This document shows positions 23,934-36,300 of a DNA stretch of 64,000 nt, in pieces (position 1 is the stretch's first letter; every line of letters begins with the position of its first letter). The notes below the pieces were generated by a model, which worked only from the letters and a program-made list of their open reading frames with translations, ran no database searches and was not told the origin of the DNA. The translations under genes were made by a program, and so were the position numbers. Origin of the DNA: Metarhizium brunneum (taxonomy: Eukaryota > Ascomycota > Sordariomycetes > Hypocreales > Clavicipitaceae); the NCBI RefSeq assembly GCF_013426205.1, contig NC_089427.1, forward strand, positions 3,720,001 through 3,784,000, read 5' to 3'.

Positions 23934-25295
23934 TCGGGGCTGTGACTTCTGTGGGCATGTTTTTACGCATCACTATAAGGTGAATTCCTAACCTTGTCAC
24001 CATTGACTCCTTCCTGTCATGATCTGAGTGCGAGGTATGACCTGGGAGCACTCAAAGCCGGAGAGAACACAACCCCCCTTGCGCAATGGACAGCTCACAC
24101 CACGGCAATGATCTAGAACAATGTCATTCTTCTGGACCTAAGCATAAATTCAAAGCTCCGCGCGCCGAGACTCCAGGAGGGTGGGCGTGAGACCCCCCTC
24201 GGGGGCTGAGACAAGGTGATGACGAGCTGCACATCCGGCCTGCAGAACTCCATGTACAGAGTGCTCCTCACTCGCGTCCACCACAAAGCCCGTCCCTCAG
24301 CTCGCTCTCACCCTACCGTCAGCACGTTGTTCGCAGCAAGATTCGGACAAGACGGCTTGCTCACTTACACGGGCGGTGTGCCCCTGAATACTACCCTCCT
24401 CCCACCCGCAATGAGGCTCTTTGAAGGCGGTGTGCTTCCTTGATGGGGGATTTCTGCTCCTCGGACGAATGAATACGAGGCGTGTATTTTTTCCTTCCAT
24501 TGTCTCTGTGTCGAATCCTACAGGGACGGCCGAGTTGGCCTCGTAGCCTTGTAGTCGCATCCAGCGGCTGTCCTGAGTGGACATAGCAGACCCAGCTGGT
24601 TGGGTTTTCACACACCGTAGTTGGGCTCGTAGATGTCCCCCCAGAAACCCATCTGGCGGAGCGAAACATACCGAGGTGAACGGCACATAGCTCTGTATCG
24701 TCGACAGTCGCGGCCTCTTGTGACAGCGTCCTCCGTACAGAGAACATATGCGAGAAATCTGTCACCCTGCCGCATACAGGGTTCACTGGCCACCTGTAGA
24801 CATGGATTCTGCCCTCCCCCTCCCCCCTTTTTCCACCCTTCCTGGCTTCTATAGGTGCTTTTGCTGGTCCCGTCGGCATGGAACCAAAGTGACATCACCT
24901 TCAGGGTAGAAGATTTCCCAAATAGGTGATTGAACCTGACATGGCGGCTGTTTTGCTGGGTTTCCCGTCACCACCACTAGATATATTTGTTAGCGGCGCG
25001 AAGCCATACAGTGTAAATATCCTTCACTGACCCCCCTTTGCGATCAAATCCATTTTATTGTAGGAGCCTTTTTGGTAGTTCTTGACGCTTCTTGCTTTGT
25101 TAGCATTGCTGTTCTGCACGTTGGCCCCCTCGCCATAGAGAGCCTTCCCTGCGTCTACTTGTGTTCGGCCTTGTTTCGTTTCGTTTCGTTTCATCCCGCG
25201 CTGTATTGTTTGATGTCTTACACTCGTCCTGCTGCCTTCTTTGCAATACAAGCAACTATCCCAGGGCCTTGAAAAGCTTCCATCATACTGCAAGC
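23934..25295. other. Intergenic region after the oxygenase
   Basis: No convincing gene. A short tandem TTTCG run lies near 25177-25195. A 74-codon plus-strand frame near 24219 has no protein character that I trust. The right part should hold the promoter of the gene at 25296. Confidence 0.5.
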
Positions 25296-26165
25296 ATGGA
25301 CGCAGGACGCGGGTCTCGAGGTTTGAAAGACGATCCTTTTCCCCCAAATGATCGAAAGAAGAAGGGACCATGCCGTTCCCGCTGACCAACACCGGCAGGC
25401 ACTGCATCTGACGAGGACTATGAGGACGGCTTGTACACGGACTACAGCCACAACGGCGAGGTCGAGGATGAGCATGGCACGTACCCGTACGGAATAAGGC
25501 GCTACCTGGACGACCCCCAATCCCCATTGCACAGGCTTCACCTGGCCTCCTTCTCAGACTCGGAACGGTACGCCCCGGTGCCGGGGCAGATGCCATCGTG
25601 GCGAATCCAGGACGGGGTCGAGTCGACGCACCCGTTACGCAGACTCAGGCCGAGCCGCGCAAGCGACATCGAGCACCAAGACCGCCGCCGCCAAAGCACA
25701 AGCACCGTCCACTCCTCGCCCTCTCATCAGCAGTCCGTATCCAGCAGGTCCCCGTCCCTCGTGTCCCTTCATCCCGCCCGCAGCTCGGACCCAGACTCGC
25801 GCGAGCCACCCTCGAGCTACCAGACGACCACGCCGGCGCCGTACCAACCGCCGCCTGAGAATGTGGCGGCGGACGAGCTGGCCGGCCCAGATCACGGCGA
25901 AGACCAGGCCGGCGGACATGGCGGAGGACCTGGAATCGACGGGCCGGACATGTCCATGTCGGAGGCCACCACGGGCGGCGGCAGTGCCGATCAGCAAGCT
26001 GCCTTCTGGGGTCCTTACCAGAGCATACCCATAAGCGGTCCCTTCGTCATAGACGACTTGGACTTCGACCCACTTGAACCATCCGACTGGGACAAAAACT
26101 TCAATTTGGAGATGATTGACGATGACTTCGAGGCGTTTGAGCAACAGGACGACGCCGCCCAGTAA
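25296..26165 (+). CDS. Acidic, low-complexity protein of unknown function
   Basis: Two exons: 25296-25320 and 25399-26165 (792 nt, 263 residues). I do not recognise the protein. The large exon has strong G/C third-position bias. The product starts with an acidic, Tyr-rich part (SDEDYEDGLYTDYSHNG) and continues with a basic Ser/Arg-rich middle and a Pro/Gly-rich linker. It ends in an aromatic-acidic module (PFVIDDLDFDPLEP, then NFNLEMIDDDFEAFEQQ) that resembles a short binding or activation motif. The large exon has no in-frame ATG near its left end, so a small first exon is needed. The one chosen keeps the frame through a 78-nt intron with donor GTTTGA and a CTGAC branch site. That donor is weak, so the first exon is the least certain part. 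No membrane segment or catalytic motif is visible. Confidence 0.6.
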
Positions 26166-26599
26166 ATGATGGCTTGGCGGATGATATATGAAACGAGCCG
26201 CCAGACGGCAGGGACCAGACTGGACCAGACTAGGCAGGCGCAAGCGGGGTCATTGATGGGGCTATTTGCAAGTTCACGACATCATCACGGGGAACATGGC
26301 GCATTACAGGTGTTTGTTTTTCCTTCTCCTTCATTTCTCTTCTTTTCTTGTAGTCAACTACGCATCTCATCATTCCAGTCATGGAGTCGTGTGTGGTGGG
26401 CAGCACGGAGGATTTAATATTCATTGAATTTAAAATCGAACTCGAGACCGTTGCCCAAACTCCGAGAACCAGGCCTGTTCCGGCCTACCCTTGAACAAAA
26501 AAATATCCTCGTCACTGCATCTTGGTTTCTGAAACGGGACAAGGTCCCCAGTCCCATTTTCTCCCGTACCATTTTCCCATGAAATCAGTGGCATCCCCT
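26166..26599. other. Convergent 3' region
   Basis: About 430 bases between the stop codons of the acidic-protein gene (plus) and RPL5 (minus). It contains a pyrimidine-rich run near 26320-26350 and no open frame of interest. Both 3' untranslated regions probably lie here and may overlap. Confidence 0.6.
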
Positions 26600-27799
26600 T
26601 TACTCCTCGGCGAGAATAGCCTTGATCCTCTCCTGGACGCGCTTCTCCTTCTCGGCCTTGGTGGACTTGGTCTGTCTGTACTTCTTGGAGATGGCCTTCC
26701 ACTCCTCCTTGGTCTTCTTGGGGCCGTCGCTCTCCGCCTTCTTCCAGGGGTCGGCGCGGATGGCGGCGTGGGCCTCGGTGTAGAGGTCCTCAAGGCCGTC
26801 GGCCTCGAGACCGTCGTCGATGTACTTCTGGAACTGGCTCTGGTAGCGCTCCTCGTCGTCGTCGGCCAGAGTCTCCATGTACTCGGCGACGTGGCCGCCA
26901 AAGATGTACTTCTGGAGGACCTCGGAGTCCAGCTCCTCCGACTCCATGTCATAGCCGGGGAAACGCTTCTCAGAGTGGGGGACGAGGATGCCACCGTCCG
27001 AGGCGCCCTTCATGGCACCAAAGACACGGGCGCCGGTGGAGGTGCGGGCAAGACCGACGTCGAGGAAGACCTTGAAGGGGCGGCGCGGGCCGTCGTCGGT
27101 CTCGGCAACCTCGGTGAGGGTGAACTCACCATCGGCCTCCTCGACACCGAGGAAGTCCTTGTCAAGGCCGAGCTTAGACAGGGCACGGCGGGCAACCAGG
27201 AGACCGGTGGCGTAGGCGGCGGCCCAGTTGGTCAGGCCGTGCTTGATGCCGTAGGCCTTGAGCTCATGGCCGTAGGCCGAGGCAAAGATCTTGTCGCCAG
27301 TGATCTCGGCAGACACGATCTGCATGATGATGTCCTTGTTGGTGAAGCGGACGACCAGGCGGTACTTGGGCGCATTGTACTTGTTCTTGGCCTGGGTGAT
27401 GAGGCGCTTACGGGCGTAGTAGTCGGTCTTGCCTTGACGTCTGCGCTTGTACTTGGTTTGGTAGCGGCTAGGGGCCACAGTCAGTACAATCCATTCCTTC
27501 ATATCCCCATGACAGGCCTTGACGAGCGAAGCGAGGCCCAAAAAAAAGGAACATACCTGTAGTAAGCGCTGTTCTTGACCAACTTGTGGAAAGGCTATTC
27601 ATAAATCCCCGAGTCAGCAATTTGCGCTTCAGACTTGCTCGTCCTCCTTCCGAAGCAACTTGCAGTGACTCTTGTGACCACGAGCAAAAATCGACAAATG
27701 CAGGCATTTCTGCCATTGATGAAGAAATTGAGATATTTCGAGGATGATGCCACTCTTTCGAGCGCTCGTATCCTGTAGATAGGCCTTTCAACTTACCAT
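26600..27799 (-). CDS. RPL5: 60S ribosomal protein uL18 (RPL5)
   Basis: Three coding exons: 27799-27797 (the ATG alone), 27594-27557 and 27467-26600 (909 nt, 302 residues, normal for fungi). The protein begins [19 protein letters not shown] and contains the uL18 core with basic 5S rRNA-contacting stretches ([16 protein letters not shown]). It ends in the Lys-rich eukaryote-specific helix. It binds 5S rRNA with uL5, escorts it to the nucleus and forms the central protuberance of the large subunit. Codon use is strongly G/C-ending, as expected for a highly expressed gene. The first intron (202 nt) directly follows the start codon; the second is 89 nt. No snoRNA boxes were seen in intron 1. A ribosomal-protein gene near an Fhl1-type regulator is noted, but linkage is probably chance. 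Confidence 0.97.
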
Positions 27800-29015
27800 C
27801 TTGACGGTGATTACCAACGACGGCTGGGAATTTGCTGTCGGAAGGTTGATGGGTTGGTGATGCGGAACAAGAAAAAAGAACAAGACCGATTTTGGTGGGG
27901 GATATTTTTCAAGCCCTAAGCGTGTGACACCCCTGCTGTGGGTGGACTCGCTCGCAAAAATGTCCCACTTGGCGTGACAGCCGCAGGGGTCGTCGTCTGA
28001 GTCGGGTTGGTTACGATTCACGTGACCGTGAAGCTCCTTTCCGCAGACGTCTTTCAGTGACGTTGTTTGCGAACCGGACTCTATTGCATTTACTGGAGTG
28101 ACCAGACATTAGCCATCTTCTGTAAAGTAACTTACCTAGTAGTAGAATATTGTTGCCAACTGTCGCCGCAACCGTTGGCTAATTGTTACACCTGCCATCT
28201 CGTACTCCAGCTATCCAAGGGCTAGTCTTGGTCGAAGCTGTATTGTTCTTCATCTGCGCCGGCTTTTTTCCATCACTTTCATCAAGAGGCGGTGGTCAAT
28301 GCTAGAACTTGCAAACCCAATTATAGCGTGATAGCCAGGCACCTGATCTGATCGATATCGTTGTCTCTGCTGAATGTACATGTACGGATCCACCTGGGAA
28401 TTCCTTTTACCCATCATGGACATCAACATTTTCTTCTAGTAAATATGCCTGATTCTCGAAAGCTCATAGAATTGAAAGAGTTTCCTGTTTTTCTTTCTTG
28501 TCAACTCATATGCACCATAATTCTCCCAAGTTCCTTGGTGGTACAAGAACTGAATCCTTGCATCGCAATCGTGCTGCATCCCGGGTAGCCACAGGTCGTC
28601 CACAAGAGCAAGAGGTCAATCATCACTGCCCCGACTCGGGCGCTGATGCCCCGTTTGCTTGTCTTCCTTGAGCTCATCAGTACAGATATATGGCCGGGAC
28701 AGCCGTTTCTTGTTTCCGTGACCGACATCCGTCACGTCCTGACATTGGTGATGCACCACCTCCTAGCAGTTGAGGCTCCAAAATTGCTGCCTCAGGCAGA
28801 ACAAGCCGATTTGGACCCGCCAAAACCAGTCTGGTACCTAAGCTAGGAAGGAACCTAGGTCCCCAGCATCCAGCTTCATCGCAACCGAGGTTGTCGCAAC
28901 AAGCAGCAACTACACCAGACACTTTGCTCACCATGGCCCTCTCAGCTACAACGACACGGCACCAGCCTTGAAAGCACCACCTCCGTCCAGTCTCTCATCC
29001 AAACAATCCCACTCC
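27800..29015. other. Divergent promoter region of RPL5 and the HAD gene
   Basis: A 1.2 kb stretch without convincing coding sequence. The part next to RPL5 carries its promoter and leader. I recognised no specific operator. Short frames in this stretch lack codon bias. Confidence 0.5.
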
Positions 29016-29989
29016 ATGTCTCTCCTAGGCGTAGAAGACCCCCCCATAGACCAGATCCTAGCAGCTATCGACGAGATGGCAGCCAGCAAGCAGCCCAAAG
29101 TGCTCCTATTCGACATTGGTGGTGTCTGTGTAAGTTGATTCACCCACCTCACCCCATTACAAAACCCAACTCACACACCCACTCCCCGAAGGTCGTGTCC
29201 CCCTTCCAGGCCATCCTAGACTATGAAATCAGCCTCAACATCCCGCCGGGCTGGGTAAACTACTCGCTCGCCCAGTCCGCGCCCAACGGGTACTGGCACA
29301 AGCTCGAGCGCGGCGACATCCCCATGGACGCCGCCTTCTTCGCCGGCTTCAACAGCGACCTGCACCGCCCGGAGCAGTGGAGGGCGTTTTACGCGCGCGA
29401 GGCGGCCAGGACGCCCTCGCTGCCGCGGGAGACGCCGCCCGTGCCACGGCTCGACGGCGAGTGGCTCTTCAACGAGATGATGGCCAAGTCCAACGCCCCG
29501 GACCCGTGGATGTTCCCGGCCCTGGAGCGCCTCCGGCGCAGCGGGCGCTACATTCTCGGCGCGCTGAGCAACACGGTCATCTTCCCGCCGGGCCACGCGC
29601 TCCACCGGGGGGACGCGCTCGCCGACCCCGTGAGGAGCCTGTTCGACGTCTTCGTCTCCTCGGCGCACGTGGGGCTGCGCAAGCCCGACCCGGGCATCTA
29701 CAGGCTCGCCGTGCGCAGGCTGGACGAGTTTGCGCGCGCAAACGCGCACTCCGAGAGGGGCAGGCGCCTGGGCTGGGACGCGGGCGTGCAGGCCGCCGAC
29801 GTGCTGTTCCTCGACGACATTGGCGAGAACCTCAAGGCCGCTAGGAAGGAGGGCTTTGGGACCATAAAGGTCCACCTGGGGAGGGCGTACGAGGCCGTCG
29901 AGGAGCTGGAGAGGGTGACGGGGCTGCAGCTGGAGGGGGACCATCCCAAGATTGCTGTTCGACCGCGCGTGCGGAGGTCCAAGATGTAG
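29016..29989 (+). CDS. HAD-superfamily hydrolase
   Basis: Two exons: 29016-29129 and 29192-29989 (912 nt, 303 residues), joined by a 62-nt intron just after the first catalytic motif. Motif I is LLFDIGGVC, with the nucleophile Asp near residue 33; the usual second Asp (DxD) is Gly. Motif II is LSNT, motif III the Lys in LRKPDPGIY, and motif IV LFLDDIGEN. This DxG pattern is seen in class IA HADs related to the N-terminal domain of soluble epoxide hydrolase and to some acyl-CoA dehydrogenase fusions. I infer a small-molecule hydrolase or phosphatase acting in the cytosol, substrate unknown. Third positions in exon 2 are almost all G or C. The start is the first ATG in frame; no signal peptide is visible. 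Confidence 0.88.
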
Positions 29990-30268
29990 ACGCGGCGGAG
30001 TTGTATTTTGTAATGAATGTATGACGGCTCAGCCGGATAGGTAAATCATGAATGGATGAGGAGAAGAGAAACGGCACGGCGTATTCTTCCACCACGCTCG
30101 TGCGCGATGGAACATGACAAGAAACAGAGATAGATTTTGCCAGAGTGTGGCACGTAATTACGAAATGAAAGTACGCCTCCCATGCCCCAATCGCTCATAT
30201 TGGTACAAAACCCAAAATACACACACACATAAAAAAAGAAGAACCTCTTGACCGACCAAGCATCATCA

Positions 30269-32541
30269 TCACCCCAGCTCCAGGTCGTCAAAGTTCCACG
30301 CCGAGTTGGACAGCAGCCCCGTGAACCAGACGGGCCCGTTTGCGCCCATGCCAAACGCCCTCGCGCCCCTATTCTCCAGCTCCTCGACCGGCCACTCCTG
30401 CGGCACCTGGCTGGCGCCGACGCCGTCCTTGTCGGCCCTCTTCTCGAACCAGGTCCTGATCCAGCGCATCTTCCTGGCAATGTCGGCGACGCGCCCCTCG
30501 GCAGCGACCTCGGCGGGCGTGGCGTCGACGCCCATCTCGGCGACGAACCTGCCGACGGCGCGGACGCGCTCCGCCTCGGAGGCGTCGAGGCGCTGCACGA
30601 GGCGGTCCACGACGGACAAGAAGTCGACCGTCACGCGGGCAAAGTGCACGTCCCAGTCGCTCGTCTCGAGCAGCAGCAGGCGCGTGGTGATGACGAGCAC
30701 AAACGTGATCTGCTCCGTGAACGTGATGGACTGGTAGACGTACTGCGAGGGCGGCAGCGTGAAGAGCACGTCGAAGTAGGCCTTGGCGGCGAAGAGGCAG
30801 TTGCGCAGGCACTGCGCGCGGTACGTCGACGGGGCGCCGCCCTCCTCGGGGATCTCGTGCAGGAACGTGGCGGGCTCGTAGAGCCGCACGAGGAGGTAGT
30901 TGTAGTGCAGGGTGAAGAAGCGCTCCCAGTCGTCGAACTCGCCGGCGGGCACGCGGTGCGCGTACGCCGCGCGGTCGAGGAGCTGCTGCCGGTCCAGCGA
31001 CTGCATCAGCGCGTCCAGCTCCTCGCGGAACCCGCGCGACTGGTCGTCGAGCAGGAAGAGGTACGGCTTGCCTCGCTCGCGGTCGTTGGCCGCGCCAAAC
31101 GCCTCGGATATCTTCTCGCCCATCTGCACCAGGCGCACGTTGTGCTCGAGGAACGTGTCCGAGGGGTGTTCGCGCGCGCGCTTGAGCGACTCGCAGCAGA
31201 GGTCTACGTACTGGCTTCTCAGGGGGTTTTGCCGTCCAAACAGTGTCGAGTTGCTAAGTACGTTTAGCTGGCAGATTCGCTTTCCCCCCTTTCCTACAAT
31301 ACACCTTTCTTTTTTTTGGGGGAGGGGGTTCCCGTGGCTTTCACTTACACCGATAAGAGACAGTAGCATCCCAAAAAGGTTCGTTGCTCTTCGATTGAAT
31401 GCATCTTGGCCGGGATAAGGTCCCTCTTCGTCTGGCGCAAGTCCTCCGGCGCATCGTCCATGCCGATTTGCTGCAAAAGCGAAGGCGGGATCTTGGTGAT
31501 GCCCAGGTTGTGCGCGTACCCCAGCGCCAGATAGGTCAAATTGGTGATTTGCTCGTCAAACAGAGTTCGTAGGTCCGCCCTGGGCTCCCGCATCAGCATA
31601 TAACGAACGAAAAGGAATAGCCACATGCGTAGCTGGCAGCGCTCACCATGATATGCAAACCAACAGTCCCTGGAGCAGATCCAGCTGGCGCTCCTCCTCG
31701 ACCAGCATGTGTTGTCCCAAGTAAGCCAGCACGTTCCTCTTTATCTTGACCATCCTTGGAATTGGCAACGGCGCCGCCGCCAGCATAATGACCCGGAACA
31801 GAAATGGCTTCTCGGCATACATCTGGCTCGCGCTCATCCGCTCGTCCAGCACCAAAAAAGGAAACGTCTGAATATACTTGTCTCGGAACAAGGACAAGAT
31901 ACGATCTGACTGCGGCCAGGTCAATCCATATATGGGACCGGGCAGCGCTCCAGCACTTGCAGCCTGGCGAGGAGGCCTCTGATGCTGGCTGAGGCAAGGG
32001 TGGTTCATGGCCCCTTCATGTTCACCCGCTTGAGCCGCAGGCGATTCTGGTGTAAGCACGGCGGGAGAGGGCTTGGAATTCGCAAGCCCGAGATCGTGTG
32101 TTGGTGACGTGGCCGAGGTCCCCTGATTCTGTCCTTCGAGAGCAGCGGTCAGGGTCTCAATCTGCTTCTCCAAATTCGACACTCGACTATCCCGCATAGT
32201 GTGTGTGAGCACGAAACTCAGTTTCAAAACATCAAAAAGCCACAAGAAAACGGATCATCTCACCTGTTCAATGGCCGAATCTGCCTTGGTTTCCTCAAAC
32301 TCTTTGACGATTTCGCCGTACATTGAATCCCCATTTTCTCACACCTACCATGGACAAGATTCAGTCAGCCAGCCTTGGCTTCCAGCTCTCAACTCGCGCA
32401 TCCTCACCTGTCGCAAACATGGCGCTCAATATTGCTGTCCTGAAAATGGCAGCGTGCCTTTGCTTTTGAACACGGCACGCAAGCTCTCTGTCGTCGGGGC
32501 GGGCTCTGCGCCCTGGGACGCGTAGTCGACAATTCCGACAT
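30269..32541 (-). CDS. Zn2Cys6 fungal transcription factor
   Basis: Five exons: 32541-32408, 32344-32264, 32186-31647, 31579-31349 and 31253-30269 (1758 nt, 585 residues). The DNA-binding zinc cluster has spacing CX2CX6CX11CX2CX6C and is split by the first intron after HVCDR. A basic linker follows (KSLRKPRQIRP), then a short coiled coil (SRVSNLEKQIETLTAAL) that should dimerise it. The middle region has the usual fungal transcription-factor homology features (LDLLQGLLVCISW, NLTYLALGYAHNLG, FLGCYCLLS). It is nuclear by inference, and the target genes are unknown. The fourth intron (31646-31580) is inferred because reading through gives TGG TGA; its CTGAT branch site and CCCAG acceptor restore the expected family order. 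The nearest candidate target is the divergent HAD gene's cluster, but nothing shows this. Confidence 0.85.
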
Positions 32542-33391
32542 GGTGTGGATGGTCTGATGATCCGATGCTTTCTCCTTGATTCCGCCTTCGTCGCTCTCCC
32601 GTATCTGGTCAGGCACAGCAGGCAGGTTACATTACTTGCCCTATGTCGAGATACCCCAACGTTGATGTCGGTCCATCCGTTGGGATTTTGTGAAACAGAG
32701 CTATTTGGGATGAGAAGGGTCTTATTTGGGTTACAGACCGCGGTTCACGAATGGTTGGCATCTCTGTCGGAGGAATTGTGCCCGGAAGTAGGGTCGGGTT
32801 AAGATGTGTTCAAGTGGAGCTGACCGGGATGTAAAATACCTAGGGCCATCGCAAGTCTGCGCTGCTACAAAAGTACCCCATATCTCAAAGCCTTCCCCGC
32901 CCAAATTGCACTATCACCGCTTTTGGCCACCCGTGCATGATGCCCGAGTTCCCATCAAGCTGGATCTGATGACAACTTCCTAGACCCTTGCCCAACCCTT
33001 CGGCACTTGATGCCGAGCTTCCGCGTTTAGGCAACAACTGATACGAGTGCTCAAGTAAATACATCGTTGATCAAATTGCGCTATGTCTTTACTCCAGGAC
33101 TAGCTGGTGACGCCAGGGCCGTTACTGTTGGCCGAGACTTGCTCTCTCCTCTTGGGCATCCTGCCAATTCCGCTTTTCCATCTCACCACCCCACCGACAT
33201 TGGCAGGGCAAGCTTGAAATATGCCTTGAAGTATCCATGTACTTGGTCATCCGTCGACCCACGCTACCTTGTTGGTCTCTATGTCATCTTGCTACTGCAA
33301 AAGACGACCCGGTAGTTCTTGCCGAACCGTCATTTCACAGTACTCTGTCCTGCATGTACGTAAAGTCCATCCATCATGATGTTGATTTTGC
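32542..33391. other. Spacer between the MIZ gene and the zinc-cluster gene
   Basis: Both neighbours are on the minus strand, so this 850-base stretch holds the 3' end of the MIZ gene and the promoter of the zinc-cluster regulator. No gene or repeat was seen. Confidence 0.5.
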
Positions 33392-36300
33392 TTAGTCGTC
33401 CAGAATCTCAATAATCGCAGGCTCCGCTCTCTTTTGCGCCGACTTCTGTACAGAACCGCCGTTTTCTCCATCTTCGCCGTCCTGTGGCTCTTCGATAGCA
33501 GTCCAATTTCCATCCAGGGTGACTTTGATACTCTTTGTTTGCCCCTTCCCAGCGTCAATCAATGCCTTTCGAAGCCTCACAAAATACGCATCAATACGAA
33601 GGCCTAGCGGCCCTGCATATTCGCCACACATGGGGCATTTCCATTCATCTGCACGCGCGGGCTCCGATTTGCTTTGCGAAGGTTTGCCACGACGGGTTTG
33701 TAGCCATATTTCCAGGTCAAAGCATTCGATATGCTTGCAACGCAGTCCTCGAACCGGCGACTTGACCATGCTTGCGCTGAATGGATCTATCAACGATATG
33801 CACAAAGAGTCGTCCTGCACAATGACGTCGTCAGAGTCATCAGGCCGCAGACGCTTCTCAATCTCCTTCTCTGTTTGTTCAACACTAAAAGCCTCCAGCT
33901 CCATCACCATAGCGAATGTCGATTCATGATCCATGGTTTTTATAATCTCAACGGCCAAGTAATAGACTGAGGTGTCCTTGTAATTCTCAGGATTCTCGGG
34001 CAGGCTGATTTTGACTGTATTGAACCCTTGTCGTATCATGTCGGTGAGCTCTATTGGAAGGTTTTGATGAAAATGCTGCGGCCTTAAAGGAAATACGGCT
34101 TCGTCATTGAACTTGATATAAACTTCTTGAGGCCAGACACAAGGGGATGAAGCCCAGTCCGCAATGCAGGTCTTTGTATCCTCTGGGAGCTGTCCGCTTA
34201 GCCTAAGACGATACCGCAGCGACCCTTGTTGGTACTGGTGTACTTTGGCCTCTTCAAAGCGTAGGAGCTGCGACCTTTCTGCGAACTCGGTAGACGTCAC
34301 TGCGAAATCAAAAGTTTGAATGGCTCCATTTTGATGAAAAAGGGCTGTTGGTTTAACGGCAAAGCGATCAAGATATTGGTAGTATCGGGTCCCAGGTCCT
34401 TCGGCACTGATTCTCCGTGGACTGCGCGAGCGGGCTAAATGAAGGCTAGATTGGACAGAAGTCCAACCATATTGGCTCTGAGGACAGTCGGCCTCTCGTG
34501 GAGGAGCGGCTGAGAACCCACCTCCCGCAGTGGCAGATTGTCCCCGTGCCATCCCAGCATGCGTGTTTGCCACAAGTTTCTTCTGTGCCGTTCGTTCATG
34601 AGAAGAATGCCTGTGTTTGACTATCTGAGAGGTTGGTCTTCCGACCAATGATCCGGGATGAGACAGGTGACGATGATTTGTCCCATTACGTGCGCTTTGC
34701 ACAAAGCGTTGTTGCCCGGGTATTGGAGTCTGGCCTGGTACAAGCCCTGCTTCGCGTGGATGCTGACCGACGGGGGCAGCTGATGCTACTGCACGCGTTT
34801 GTGGTATCACGTTGGGTGTGGGAAATTGCGCTTGCCAGGGAGCGTTTGGTGACTGGCCCTGAACGAATGGCGTTCCAGGACTGGAAGCGTCATGAGGTGA
34901 AAGACAGGCGGCGAAAGCGGATGAAGTCACCGGTGATACTGTTGTGTTGTAGCTCTGGTTGACACTTGCGACAGAGTTTGATTGAGTCTGTGCAGCTGTG
35001 AATCTAGCAGCCGCCACTTCGCCAGTTGTTAGCACTAGGTAGCCGTGAGAGGCTGATGGGAGGAGTGAGAGTATACTGGTAGCAACTAAGGAGTTCACTT
35101 ACTAGTAATGTTAGATTGGGAAATCATATGGTTTGTAACGGTGATGTAACTGTGTCTGATAACTTTTCGCGTCTCGTGTACACGATGCGAACCGGGGTGC
35201 ATGTCCGCCAGTCTTTCATTCTCCCGATCAGCCTGGAAGACGTTGCCGAACTCTTCAGCGATGAGTTGATTTCCAGTCCCGAGAAGTCTCCAACTATAGG
35301 TGAACAGCAAGATCTGTCCTCCCAATGAATGGCAAAGTAAACCCTCTTTCAACTCTTGGACCATGACGGGATATCGTCTGTTACGAACAGAAGTAAGCCA
35401 CTTGGACCAGTTCAGGACAAAAGAGACCAGAAATCTCACTACTTGGATTGACGTCTCGTTGAACGATGGGTATGTGTGGGCTGGACGAACTAAACTGTAT
35501 GGATAGTAAGCAAACCACGACAAATGATGCTGTCGAATATCTGTGTTGGGCTTCAGAACAGTAGCCAGTAATTTAAATGACGGATCAAGGTGGCCATGAC
35601 AAGAAGACGGCAAAATGGAACAAAGAAACCCTGGGTTTGTTGACCAAAGGCAATAAAACTGATGAAGCACTAGGAAAAACACATCGTTGAATTGGCACGC
35701 ATCTAGCAGGGCAGAGCAGCGCCATGCTTCCAGGAAGGTAGCGTCATGATTAGGCCCTTTTGGATGATTGATAAACTCGACGAGCCTTCGGCGCCACGAA
35801 GCCAAGGTGTCTGGACTTATGCTCATGGCGGGCTGAGCCTGCGTATCTGGAGGATGCCTGTAGGGTGAAGTACTGCAAGCGACCGAGGCTGGAGCATTTG
35901 TGTGCAGTGAAGGGTTATTCGAGTTATTCGTGTTTGCGACGGGTGCTGGCTTCATCAGTTGATAGACGAAGCCTCCCACAGTTATTTGCTGTGGCAACTG
36001 CTGCGCCGGTTGTTGCCAGCTGCCGTCCTGCTGCGGCAATGGCGGACTAACTTGACATGTGGCGGGTGCATGGGAGGAGACGGAGTTTCGATAAGGCAAG
36101 CTGAGGCGGTGGTGAGGCCTTGGTGTTGCAGTATTACTGGCCACATTGCCGTCACTTGCACAAGCATCTTGCATAGTCGCCTGCCCGGCTACTTCTTCTA
36201 TTTGTGGGTTTCTAGATTCCATGGGCAATGTTGGTGGTGGTGATGGAAACGGCCCGCGCGATACAACCTGAGGACTTTCTATTGTGACGGTGCTTGAATT

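Noticed and set aside
26522..27562. A 346-codon plus-strand frame opposite RPL5
   Set aside because: It is the antisense of a highly biased ribosomal-protein gene and has the Leu/Val/Gly-rich look of such shadows.
29216..29944. A 242-codon minus-strand frame opposite the HAD gene
   Set aside because: It is the antisense shadow of a very G/C-rich exon; the plus-strand product has all four HAD motifs.
22705..29989. Secondary-metabolite cluster suggested by an oxygenase, a HAD enzyme and a zinc-cluster regulator within 10 kb
   Set aside because: No backbone synthase, transporter or tailoring set is present, and RPL5 and an unrelated acidic protein lie between them.
30248..31267. A 339-codon plus-strand frame opposite the zinc-cluster gene
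   Set aside because: Antisense shadow; the minus strand carries the recognised transcription-factor homology.
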